Shown here: piece by piece, positions 51,468 through 61,449 of the stretch | Position numbering within the stretch: the first letter of the stretch is position 1 | Layout of the letters: the number at the start of each line of letters is the position of its first letter | Assembly (NCBI GenBank): GCA_905178155.1 | Contig: CAJINV010000003.1 | Location: 618,720-682,719, forward strand | Length of the DNA stretch: 64,000 nt | Source: Amoebophrya sp. A120 | Lineage: Eukaryota; Sar; Dinophyceae; Syndiniales; Amoebophryaceae | Direction of reading: 5' to 3' | The notes under the pieces: generated by a model | Seen by the model: the letters and a program-made list of their open reading frames with translations, nothing else | Databases searched by the model: none | Told to the model about the DNA's origin: nothing | Position numbers and translations under genes: made by a program

Positions 51468-54143
51468 ATGTTGTGCGGGTTGCTTGGTACCCTTCCGCAC
51501 TGGCTAGTACATGGTGGGTCCCTTTTTCTCGCAGCGTTTCTTCCTTTGGACAGCTTTTCGCTTGTTCCCAATGATCCTTTATCGGCGGACCACGTCGCGG
51601 ATGCGGATTGGCAGTCGAGCATGTGGTTCCGGTTGTTTCTGTTGTGCATCATTGACGCGTTGGGGATGAACCGGCTTTGGGGAGAGCGCGTGCACCGCCG
51701 ATGCCTCCACCACGTAGAGAAAAACGTGCTGAACCCTTCCCGGCAGCCCTTTCTCCGGAAGCTGCGCCAGTTCCAGCCGGTACAAATAAATTGATTGCAA
51801 GGAGGATGTCATGATGATGTGAAAAATGTCGTGTTGCTTCGACAGATGAGTCGCGATCTTGCCCATCTGCACGACAAAGCGTAAAAGAACTGAAACGTAA
51901 AAATATCAGGTCCAGAAGTACCTAGCCGCTCTGCAAAAACTGGACTTGAGCTACGGCGACCGCGCGGCAGGGGGCGGGAACCGCTGGAGCATCATATCGC
52001 GCTTGTCGGTAGCCCAGTACAGCCCAAGAGCGACCATCTACTACGATGCGATGAATGTCGAGACAAAGGAGCTTGTGGACGCAATCGGTACTACCTCATA
52101 ATTTAAATTTTGTTTGCTCTAGTATTTCTAGTTCGGAAGTCTTGAATCATACACTATATTGGCAGTGTTGGCGATGATCTTCTTGAACTATAGAAACGTG
52201 ACGTGGACGCCAATGCCTTGTTGTGCCCCCGGTCAATAATGAAAAAAAAATGTTCTTACTACAGGTGCCGAAGTCGCTCACGAGCTGGAGAACCACATCG
52301 GGGAGAAAATTTTTCTGTCGCCCAAGACATCTAGCTTCCGTGCCTGCATTTTGCGATACGAAGGAGAGGCGTCGGAATTTCCGTGGCACTACGACACCGA
52401 GCATCCGTCGTGCTACCGCGCTTTGTTTCTCTTTCACAAAGAGGGTGAGCAGCAATTTGTTGTGTTTTCAATCTCGCCATTGCACCAGCATCAGTAGCTC
52501 CAGTACTCATCAAAAGAAAAGCTTTTTTGAGTAGAGCACTTGAGATGTTGGCACGCGCACGACTTGCGAATGCTACCGATGAAGTCAACTTTTCAACCCG
52601 GGTTGAAACTTTCCACCCCAGGTTGAAATTTAGGCAGAGTATTCAATTTTCCAACCCCGGTTGAGAATTTTCGACTCAAGTTCTAGTCCATGAAGCAAGA
52701 ACATGACACAGAAAATTCTTACTGGATGAAACCACACGACCCCACGACATTTCAGGTAATATCTCGCCGCTGCAGTATTATGACAGCAACCAGGAGCTGC
52801 AAACGTACCATCAAGAAGTCAGTGACGGTTGGATCTTCAAGGGCACGTCCACGCTGCATCGTGTGCCCCGGAACGACGACCCGAGTAGTAAGCGCTACAT
52901 GCTGGGCTTCCAGTTCGCTCCCGAGCCTAGCCTGATTGACTCGCACATTTCGATTTGCAGCACGCTGCGGCAGGCCACCCCGGCGAAAATTTTGTGGGAG
53001 TTTGCGCCCTGTTTCTTCATCTGCTGGTTCGCCGTGCTTTTCGGACACACGAGCAGTTTGAAACAAAGCTTCCAAAGGGTGTTTCTCTTCTACCTCTCGG
53101 ATGAACAAAAAACTAGTAGTTTATCGCGGGGGTTGCAGGATGAACAAGCGTGGTGGACGGCGTCCCGGACCGTTTTGTTCTACACCAGCGTCATGGTCAC
53201 CGTGTGCAGCATGTTCCTCCCCAGCGTGCTCGCGCAGTACATCTCTGTGCGGCCCGATGAGTACGAGACCGGTAGCACAACAACTGCGGGCTCGACCTGT
53301 CCCTCCTCCGACGACGAGACGGAAGTAGAGCAGGACTTAATGCTGTTGTCGTCCCGTGAAATAAATGCTGTTGCGAACGACAAAACATCTACGAGAAACA
53401 GTAACAAAGTTGGGAAACAAGAAATTGTAGTGAATCGCACGGTATCGAACGTCGGTGAGACCTCCGCCTCCAACCTCCTCATCCCCGGTGCGAGCGCTAG
53501 CGCACGAAGCTTGATGCCCGAGAGAACCCTAGAGAGCGAGTTGCAGCACCAGCAGGAGCTGCGGTGCCGGGCGAACACAAATAACAGATCATCTTCTACT
53601 CCTGCGGGGACGACCACAACCCGGTACGGACCGACACTCCTCCAGGACTTCGGGTCGCCTGGCAGCACGAAGTGCAGTACCTTCGATTCCAGCGCGACAT
53701 GCTCAACAACAGCGAGGAGCAGGTCATCATCAAGCAAAAGCTGCAGAAAACAAGGACCACCTCCTGTTGCACCAACGGCAAGAACGACAACGACTACGAC
53801 AACGGCGACTTCTACTACAACAATAAAATCCAGCTCTTCCTGTTCCGGGCAACAGCCGCAGCCATCGTCGCAGAACCAGCAATTATCGGCGACAAAAACT
53901 ACTACCGCATCGGGACTCTTTTGGTCCTTTCTCGCGGCCACGACGGGTGTGCCGGAAAAGCGGTACTGCGGCGACCACCGGCCGTTTATCGGTACGGGGA
54001 TGAACAAGTCTGTTGGCACCCTTGCGCGCATGTACCTCGGTTGCGTGCTCTCTGCCGTTGACCTCCAAACCGGCTTCTACTTCATGGCGTACCTGCTCGG
54101 TACCGAAATGCTCCTACCAAATAGCATGGTCGGTTACGTGTAA
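51468..54143 (+). CDS. 2OG-Fe(II) oxygenase-like protein with membrane segments (685 aa)
   Basis: The start is ATG 51468. Four exons (51468-51779, 51910-52087, 52265-52444, 52756-54143) total 2058 nt, a multiple of three. All three introns are conventional GT-AG, without TIRs. A double-stranded-beta-helix core is suggested by FRACILRYEGEASEFPWHYDTEHPSCYRALFLF (HxD near residue 202-204) and, about 50 residues on, TSTLHRVPRNDDPSSKRYMLGFQF (distal His plus Arg/Lys), the usual iron and 2OG ligands. Downstream are hydrophobic segments (APCFFICWFAVLFGH, VLFYTSVMVTVCSMFLPSVLAQYI, MYLGCVLSAVDLQTGFYFMAYLLG) split by a Ser/Thr-rich linker. It may be a membrane-bound oxygenase. The substrate is unknown. 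Confidence 0.75.
52585..52680. repeat. Imperfect CAACCCGGGTTGAAA repeats inside an intron
   Basis: Three related, roughly palindromic strings occur: CAACCCGGGTTGAAA, CACCCCAGGTTGAAA and CAACCCCGGTTGAGA. They lie in the third intron of the oxygenase gene. Role unknown. Confidence 0.55.
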
Positions 54144-54771
54144 GCTAGTGAATTATACAACATAGGAATATGATCAATCACTTTCACTGTATCTTCCTGT
54201 TGCTCATCCTCCCAGCTTCCACGGGAGAAACGAAATTGAATCCGAATCGCGAATAAAAGTCGACGGCCGCGATTTTTCGCGATCGCCTTTCCGCAACTAC
54301 GCTTTGCTTTTTGGTTCTCACAAATTTTTATTCATGTCGTTGCTTTTCTACCTTTCAAAACAAAGCAAATCTGTTCCGACGTCCGAGCTACTTCACCACT
54401 CACAGATAACGAAATTCAAATTTCTCGTGCGGTACGAAGAAAAAAAAGCTTCTCCGCGAGGATGGCAAACTACGTGTAAGTACATATGTCAGAGCGTATA
54501 ATTTTCCCACTGTCGTGTTATGGAGGTTTATCTTGTTTATCGTTATCTTTTTTTCAATTTTCAGATGAAGAAATGGAAATGCGGTTGCAGGTGGGGCTCC
54601 CGACGAGGTGCATCCCTCGCAAGTGAAAGCGGCGCGTGTGCCATCGCTATTGCAACGACACGTGCTGCATGGGGTGACATCACCTGGCCATGTCCAAGAC
54701 AGAAATCGATCGATAATCGGTAATCATAATAAAGATAGATTACGCTCACGCATTTACATTTGATACGCCCC
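54144..54771. other. Intergenic, no confident gene
   Basis: AT-rich spacer downstream of the oxygenase gene. Short open frames only. Confidence 0.45.
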
Positions 54772-55143
54772 GAAGCTATTCACAGAAAATTTCTCCTCCT
54801 CCTCCAAAACGCATTTTTTTTGTATTGAAAAATATTAAAAGTTCGGGTATCGAAAAAAAAAAACTCAGGCATGACCACGAAGCGCATGCTGATCTCATGC
54901 GTGTGAGTTTATCTGCTGTCTGTGTTTAGTTGTGCCCCTAGCTATCATCTTAACTAGCTACAGTTTCTGGTAGGTGTAGGTGGACGACGCCGCTTCGAGA
55001 CTGTACATCTGCGACTGGGTCTGTTGATGCCCTCTGGCCCCATCAAGCGTCGCGACAAGCGGCTCGCTTGCCATCTCGTCTTCAAAAAGCACCGGCCTGG
55101 AAGCCAGAGTCTGGTGGTCCATTTCGTCCTCGGGGATCTCGGA

Positions 55144-56284
55144 GATTACAGCTTGGACGGCCGTTAGATTTCTGCGCGGTGAATTTCAAGTGATTTTAGC
55201 GGTCTGCAAGAATTTGGCAAGTCAAGTGGTTCTGCGGATATTTCTTCCCGGAAATATCGACATCCACCCGACGGAAAAGCCGGAGCGACATAAGTTCCAA
55301 CAGGCTTCCGGTTGTGGCAGAATTTGTCAAGCAAAAAAGAAGCGGGATGGGGCGACGCAATGTCCAGCTGCATTGTCAACGCCCTAGGCTGATGAGTCAC
55401 GAAGTAGCTTCGCGTCGTTGCTTTTCGTTTTGTGGGTGCTGCGGATGGTTTGCCGGGCTCGGGCGTCTGGGTCTGCCAGATGCTCTCTGCTTCGGTAAAT
55501 CAAAACAATTTAATGTCTTGCGCGACCTTGTGGCGTGCTTGCATTTTGTTGCTTTCGTATTTGTGCGTGCATGCGCCAAAGGCTTCGCATTTTTTGAAGC
55601 AAATTTGGGACGATCGTTTTGGATTTGGTTTTTCGGCTCCGGTGAATTTAGAAACGAAGGCAAAATGGGTACCGGTTTGATGATGGTCTGGAATCCAGAA
55701 TCAGCTCCGGGTGAATTTAGGAAATTGCCGAAATTTACTAAATTCACCGGCCTGCCGTTTCTAAATTCACCACTAAATTCACCGATCGCAGCATACCATC
55801 GGTAAACGGGGTACTTTTAAGCCGCTTTTTGGCGCCAAACAGCACGGCACTCCGCGTCGATGATTTTTAGGAAAAAAACCATCCTCATCATACCATGGGG
55901 AATGATGTTTAAATGGAAGCTTTTCCCGATGGCAGTGCCTTTTCTTTGCGATTTTCGTTGCCCAAAATTTGAACACGGAAGTTGAAGTGTTAACAAGGAA
56001 TGGAGAAGATCATGAAGAAGCCAAAAGGTCTACTTCGCGAAAAAAGACGCGGAGCAGTGTGCTAGGTTGGGCAAGGTTGCGAGGGGGATTGCCTTCAATG
56101 TGGGGGAGCCTTGGCGACGAGCACAATGCCGCCGCTACCTCTATTTGTGCTAGCCCTTGCCTCGCGAACCATAACCCCCCGAAGCGCCAGCCCCACGATT
56201 CTACTCCCCTTCTAAAATCACTAGAAATTCACCGCCCCTATATCTAATGGGCGTCCAAGCTGCAAGTCCTGAAATCCGAGATCC
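55144..56284. mobile_element. TIR transposon (TTACAGCTTGG family), copy 3, in a coding-like exon
   Basis: The left end is GATTACAGCTTGGACGGCCG then GCGGTGAATTTCAAGTGATT. The inverse of the right end has TTGCAGCTTGGACGCCCA and GGCGGTGAATTTCTAGTGAT. The TSD is GATCTCGGA (55135-55143 and 56285-56293), 9 bp. The ~1.1 kb interior has no recognisable transposase but carries GGTGAATTTAG motifs. Its right end runs into a perfect palindrome that copies the flanking exon in inverse. Confidence 0.8.
55641..55785. repeat. Cluster of GGTGAATTTAG motifs in both orientations
   Basis: Five copies occur: GGTGAATTTAG at 55641, GGGTGAATTTAGG near 55710, and inverse CTAAATTCACC near 55737, 55761 and 55773. The motif matches the GGTGAATTT in this element's own TIRs. 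Confidence 0.75.
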
Positions 56285-56310
56285 GATCTCGGATTTCAGG
56301 ACTTGCAGCT
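56258..56310. repeat. Perfect 26-bp inverted repeat, 1-nt spacer
   Basis: The left arm AGCTGCAAGTCCTGAAATCC then GAGATC is exactly mirrored by GATCTCGGATTTCAGGACTT then GCAGCT. The right arm is host coding-like sequence. The left arm lies inside the right end of transposon copy 3. Confidence 0.9.
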
Positions 56311-56562
56311 GGGCCTGGTATGGTCTTGCCCGCAGGTGCCGGAGTGCCACCAAAGCGACCGGCTTGTGCTTTACGCTCCACAGAGCGGTCTCCATGTCGC
56401 CCTGCCATCTTGTGGCGACTTTGGAAGAGAGGGAAGGGCCTGGGAATTGATTGGGAAAAATTGATGCGGTGCCGCAACGTCGCTACTTTTAGCCGTGGCC
56501 TTATCTCTGCAGGGGTGGTTGGTGAAGGCGGAGCCAGCTTTTTTTTTCATGGTAAATTCGCA

Positions 56563-56747
56563 GTTGAAAACGAGTTCACTTTTCAGCTGGAGGATAAATT
56601 TAGCACGAGCTAACGGCCTTCAAAAAATTTCTCCTCCACGCTTTCTCTAAAAGAAAATCGAGAAAAACAAGTGGAGGAGAAATTTTTTGAAGGCCGTCAG
56701 GTCGTGCTAAATTTATCCTCCAGTCCAAAAGCGAGCTCGTTTTCAAC
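56563..56747. repeat. Large imperfect palindrome, ~77-bp arms, 31-nt loop
   Basis: The left arm (56563-56639) runs from GTTGAAAACGAGTTC to AAATTTCTCCTCCAC. The right arm (56671-56747) is its inverse, GTGGAGGAGAAATTT to CTCGTTTTCAAC. AAATTTCTCCTCC is also the core of the TIR of the enclosing 2.6 kb element. Confidence 0.85.
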
Positions 56748-57380
56748 TCGAAAAATCAAAAAAAAAAAGTTGAAGCAACTTTTTCGACCAACCCCGAGCC
56801 CTTTTTTTCTTGAAGTTGTTTCGTGTCCGTCCTCGTCAGCGAGCAATCGCAGGCGAGGCACGGCGCCTGCAGATGCGCGGTAGCGGACCCGCACAGCACA
56901 TATTTACTGTTGTGCGTGCAGTCATATAAGTGGCAAAGCTCTGGGGTTGGACATGGAACAGCCTAGGGGCCCAATAGTGAATCAACTCCAAGACTCGCCT
57001 GCAGCGCCTCGAGGGTCGACGCCGAGCCAGCTGCTCTGCGTGTTTCTTCTAAATGAAAAAGCGCTTTCTCGCACTCTCGCATCAAGCGTTGCGACATGGC
57101 TTGGGGCCAGCGACGTTGCTCCGCCGGGAATAGCTGCCTCCGATGGTGGCGCTGGGTTCCTGTGTGCAAATCCTACCAGAAACTCTAGCTTAGTTAACAT
57201 AGAGAAGGGACACTAAGTACATAGGCTTTTGTAACATGGTGATGATAGCTACATGATTTTGCTATGCATATTGCAGGAAGAGTACAAAATTTTTTGCAAT
57301 TCATTTTGTTTTTTTTGTTTTTTTGCATGGAAAAAAATGGCATTTTGGAGGAGGAGGAGAAATTTTCTGTGGATAGAAGC

Positions 57381-59421
57381 AGAGAATAAAGAGAAAGCCC
57401 ATGGCTACACTGCACGAAAATGATTCGAAAAATAAATCACATTGACTCATTAATTTCCGATTAGAAACAGAATCTTCCGAAGCGTGGGCGCCATATTTAT
57501 TGGGGTTCCGTTCAAACTCTGTCTTGCCTAGGGTCGACGATGACGAGCCTCGTATTTTTGTGCAGTTTCTTGGCTCGTAAGATTATAGCGATCCTGCTTC
57601 TACGAGGACAAGAGCGCATATGTTTACGTACAGTTTTCGACATTATTTCACAGTTTGTAGATCTAGGTTTTGTAGGGCTAGAACGAAGCTCACGTAGTGG
57701 GGGCGCTAGGCAACCAGAAACGAAAGATGTTGAGCACACACGTATACAACAGGCAGTTGCTCTTGTCGTGCGGCAAACGCATCTTTTTTTGCGCATAGAA
57801 ATATCCTCACCAGAGGCCAATTACATGGGAGCGATGGGTATTTGCAGCTTATTAGGTAACTATATGCAATGAACGTTAACGAAAATCTGGACATCTAGTA
57901 CCAGCAAACGAATCTTGAAAACGGTATCAAATGAAAGCGATATTAACGCATATCAGTCTTCGACGTACGTTCAACATTCACACGCAGGTCAAAATAGGAC
58001 TTTCGGCGTCAACATCTTTTTCCATCTACTTATTCCACCAAAAAGAACAAGAACCTAGCACTATCTTCAGTTTTAAAGTGATGGTGCATGACCAAAGAAA
58101 ATGAAACCCTTTCATGGCGATAATTTTTATCAAGATGCTCAAATCTTGGAGGAGCAAAAACAAAACGAAAAGGTGGAAGAGAAAATTCTGCAGCTTCCGC
58201 CCGAAGTATGCATATCACAATTCTCCACGACGGTATCACTATGATTATCCCAAAAATGACACCTGACGTTCATATTTGTCTGCTCTGTCCAGCAGTGCTG
58301 TTGTGTTTAATATTGTTCATCCTCGATGTTCACGCACTTTATCATAAAGTGATTTTATGTCTTTGTGGTGTATGATCTCGATGTTTTTTTGCTTGAAGGT
58401 TTGCGGTTTTTTTCCCCAGTGCATCTCTCCATCGGCCTCGCAAAACGTCGAAATATTGGTGGTCTTTACTGCAATGAAAAAAATGGCACCGCAATCGGGA
58501 TTTTTTCATGCCTTGAAACTCATCAGTGATCTTTGACTTGGTTGTGCTTTCATCTGTAAGAAGTCCAAATCATCAAATTAATTTTCTGCTTGTTTTCATC
58601 AAATTCAATTTATATGTAGTGAGGTCACCGAACGGTTCTAACCGGGGAGTTTTTTTGCCATGTCCCGTGAAAAACGGCCGGCAGTTTCAAAGCGGGCGGA
58701 AGCGTTTTTGGACATAAAAAATTTGCAATTATCAAGCGGCCGGGGCTTTGCTGTCAAACAAGCCCGGTCGAAAACTATCGAATCGCACTTGATAAAACGA
58801 CGCCGGGGAGCCGGCAAAAGGGGCGCCCTTCTGAGGCGCCCGCCGCCTTGATTTCTGGCGATTTGGGGCGCCCAAAAAGGGGCGCGCAGAAAACGCGCCC
58901 AAAATCAGAACAGCGAAACAGCATGGCACGGCCGCGATTTCGGAGCATTTTGGGCGGCCGCGAAAGCGGCCGCCTTTTCGCCGGTTTTAGAGCCTGGGAA
59001 GCTTTGCAAAAAGCGCCGGCGTGAAAAATAAAAACGCGAAAAATAAAAAGCGCGCCAGACGCGCAAAGCCAATCCGCATGCTATGGGCCCGGTTTTTCTT
59101 CGCTTTTTGGGCGCCCCCCGTGGCACCCAGATCGGCCCCATAGCATCGGGGCTGGCTTTCGGAAAGGAATTTTGGAAATGTGCCAAAATTTGCGATGTTT
59201 CCCAAGTGGCCGCCATACCGTGCGGCATAACGTTACTCACGGTGGTATGGCGAGCCCATAAAAAGCAAAGCCGCGGCCAAGGCGGCGCTCGGCAAAAAAA
59301 CACCCACGACCTCGCTCACTACCCCCGCCCCGGCGGCTATATTTGGTAGCTTCAGGTTAGTCTATGTCTACTTTGCTATGCTCCTTATTTTTGTACTTCT
59401 CTTGTTTGCATAAAAAACTAC
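57381..59421. other. Intergenic with GC-rich patch, no confident gene
   Basis: A 110-codon open frame at 57540-57872 begins with a hydrophobic stretch but has no other support. From about 58660 to 59340 the DNA becomes GC-rich with repeated GGGGCGC and GCGGCCGCC strings, unlike its AT-rich surroundings. No gene is recognised there. Confidence 0.45.
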
Positions 59422-61449
59422 ATGATGCGGGCACGGGCTCTACTCCGAGTGGTCTTTTTTCTGTTGGTGCGCGCGGAGAATGGTATTGCAGGTTCTTCGA
59501 TTGTGGCCGGCACTCCAGCTGGAACCAACGCTGACGACAGCAACGGAGCAACGCTACCCCAGTTTGTAAGTAGATCAAATTCCTGGACCGGAAGAGGTGG
59601 AGTTCTAGCTCGGGCAGTCTCGTCGATCGCGACCGGGGCTCGCATCATTCGCTCCCTGTCTCCATCGTTTCGATCTGGATCCTCGTCTAGATCCTCGCCC
59701 AGGGTTGTCCCCCTGCCCACCGTAGAAGGTGCGCGGGAGCTGCTGCCTGCTGGGTCTCCCCTTCATCTGCCGACCTCGACCTCGCGTCCCTTCGATCCAA
59801 TCGTGCCGACTACACCTGGTGGCCCCCAACATCGAGATGATGCGTCACGTTCGGAGGACAGCGGCCATGTGCGGGGGAAGCAGCCCTCTGCTCATCGAAG
59901 TAGCCGTGGTTTGGACCCGCTGAAAGCTTCTCCTGCCCCGGACGACCACCCGAATCGTGGGCGGAGGATCACGCAAGAAATGAAGCGAGGGGTGCTCCTC
60001 TCACCCGCCCTACCGGCGGAGAGGACGACGACAAGTACCGCGGGCTCGTCCTCCTCTGCTGCACCAGGAGCACTAGACGAGATGAAAGTGATCCGGAACA
60101 ACTTCGTTGGCGGGACCACAGCTTCGGTACTACACGCGCAAGACAAAGACCCCGCCGGCAGCTCGTCCTCGTCCGGGCTCATCGCGACCCGGCAGCAGGT
60201 ACTCGACCAGATGGAGCAGGAAACGTGGCAAGCGGGGCAGGGCGAAGCCGGGTACAAGCGATTCATGCAGAAGCTCGAAGACCACCACCGGGCCAAGGAC
60301 GGCAATCTCGTCCACCGCTCTCGGTTGGAGGCGGACACTGAAACTGATGTCGCACGACCCGCTGCCGTAGCGACCCTGCAACTAGACGCGCACGCGGCGA
60401 AAAAGCTGGACCGGCACCGTGGCCGCGGGCAGGGAGTGTCCGCCAGTCCGTTGACTGAAGTGCCCGTTGACGAAGAAACTACTACCCTGGAGCGCGTCGA
60501 AAAGGCGGAGGCATTGCTGCGCTCCGTTTTGCCGCTCAAGCAAGAACCGCGAAATGTAGCACCGCATGAAGATGTTGAACTGGATCCGGTCACGGAACAC
60601 CTTTCCGAGCTTCCGACTTTCCAGCAAGACCTGCTGGCGGCCCAGCTTTGCCTAGCCTTGTCAACAGATGAGGTCGTCCAGCGGGAAGCGGCGGGCGAAA
60701 GAGCGGTGCTTCAGAACTCAACTCTCGTGCATTCGAGCACCGCAGCTGTTGTATTATCTGCGGCACAGACACTGCGGGATATCGTCCACACGACTACTGC
60801 TCAACAAGACTGTCCGCCTCCGCCGGCTCAAGCTGCAATTACTGTGGCAGAACAAGAAGAAGATCATTCCCATCTGACGACATCTTCGCGGGATGAGGCA
60901 CTACTACTACACCCTCAAGAATTTTCTCCACAACTACCATCCTCCCCCCAAAGGTGGAAGTTGAAGACGCAGGAGGAGCACCAACATCAACCAGCGCCTT
61001 GGGAAGTTGGAGAAGAGGTCGCGTTACTGGCGAGACTTCTCGATGAACAGTTGCGGCTTCTGCCGCCGGACCAGGACGAAACGTCCTATGAACAGGCGCG
61101 ACAAACGAAATGGACGAACAGTGCAGGAGACGATGTCTCGAGCGAGGTGTCGCTGACGGGCTCCTTAAATTTTTCCAGGTTCTCGACGCCTTTGATTTCC
61201 GAGGACCAGTGGTCTCGGCCACTGTCGAGCTGTCCCTCGGTTTTCAATTCAAATTCCACCGAAAACGTGCCGCGCGATGAAGGGAGGCCCGGTGTTGACG
61301 AAGAACAAGTAGTGAAGGTACCATCCTCAGTTGGGTGGGCGCTGCTGCGGAAAGTGTTGCAAACAAAAACTACTACCCTTCGACAAGCAGAGGAGTGCGA
61401 AGCAGCTTCCATCAACGCGGACGCAAATACTAGTGCAGCACCAGTATGA
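59422..61449 (+). CDS. Intronless, probably secreted protein of unknown function (675 aa)
   Basis: ATG 59422 gives MMRARALLRVVFFLLVRAENG, a short basic start then a hydrophobic core, consistent with a signal peptide. The rest is rich in Ser, Thr, Pro, Glu and Gln with no membrane segment. Helical patches occur near residues 250-290 (RQQVLDQMEQETWQAGQGEA, YKRFMQKLEDHH), near 350-480 (ERVEKAEALLRSVLPLKQEP, LPTFQQDLLAAQLCLALS) and near 525-550 (EVGEEVALLARLLDEQLRLLP). No family is recognised. It is one of the longest uninterrupted frames here. In a parasite a secreted, intronless, low-complexity protein might be an effector, but that is speculation. Confidence 0.65.
   Translation: MMRARALLRVVFFLLVRAENGIAGSSIVAGTPAGTNADDSNGATLPQFVSRSNSWTGRGGVLARAVSSIATGARIIRSLSPSFRSGSSSRSSPRVVPLPTVEGARELLPAGSPLHLPTSTSRPFDPIVPTTPGGPQHRDDASRSEDSGHVRGKQPSAHRSSRGLDPLKASPAPDDHPNRGRRITQEMKRGVLLSPALPAERTTTSTAGSSSSAAPGALDEMKVIRNNFVGGTTASVLHAQDKDPAGSSSSSGLIATRQQVLDQMEQETWQAGQGEAGYKRFMQKLEDHHRAKDGNLVHRSRLEADTETDVARPAAVATLQLDAHAAKKLDRHRGRGQGVSASPLTEVPVDEETTTLERVEKAEALLRSVLPLKQEPRNVAPHEDVELDPVTEHLSELPTFQQDLLAAQLCLALSTDEVVQREAAGERAVLQNSTLVHSSTAAVVLSAAQTLRDIVHTTTAQQDCPPPPAQAAITVAEQEEDHSHLTTSSRDEALLLHPQEFSPQLPSSPQRWKLKTQEEHQHQPAPWEVGEEVALLARLLDEQLRLLPPDQDETSYEQARQTKWTNSAGDDVSSEVSLTGSLNFSRFSTPLISEDQWSRPLSSCPSVFNSNSTENVPRDEGRPGVDEEQVVKVPSSVGWALLRKVLQTKTTTLRQAEECEAASINADANTSAAPV

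Larger units (their letters stand above)
54958..57159 (-). pseudogene. Minus-strand gene-like sequence inside the 2.6 kb element, interrupted by a transposon
   Basis: Read from high to low coordinates. A likely exon at 56294-56439, after acceptor AATTCCCAG, reads DMETALWSVKHKPVALVALR, then HLRARPYQAQLQVLK. Across a 9-bp TSD it continues in the same frame at 55143-54958 with SEIPEDEMDHQTLASRPVLF, then EDEMASEPLVATLDG, ending STYTYQKL and TAG. An earlier exon may lie near 56990-57159 (MSQRLMRECEKALFHLEETR). The helical ALxxLRxRxYQxQLxxL pattern faintly recalls SNF7/ESCRT-III proteins, but this is a weak guess. It may be a functional gene if the insert is spliced, or a broken one. Confidence 0.45.
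54777..57375. mobile_element. 2.6 kb TIR element with introner-like ends (family F8)
   Basis: The left end is TATTCACAGAAAATTTCTCC then TCCTCCTCCAAAACGCATTT. The inverse of the right end reads TATCCACAGAAAATTTCTCC then TCCTCCTCCAAAATGCCATT: ~45 nt nearly identical. The flanking TSD is GAAGC (54772-54776 and 57376-57380). The TAT...ATA ends and 5 bp TSD match the introners, but the length is about ten times greater. Inside are a minus-strand gene-like sequence, a TTACAGCTTGG-family transposon and a long palindrome. It could be an autonomous relative of introners, an element that captured a host gene, or a non-autonomous copy that grew by nested insertion. Confidence 0.75.

Noticed and set aside
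57540-57872. 110-codon open frame with hydrophobic start
   Set aside because: It lies in an AT-rich spacer, with an equally long frame on the opposite strand and no recognised features.
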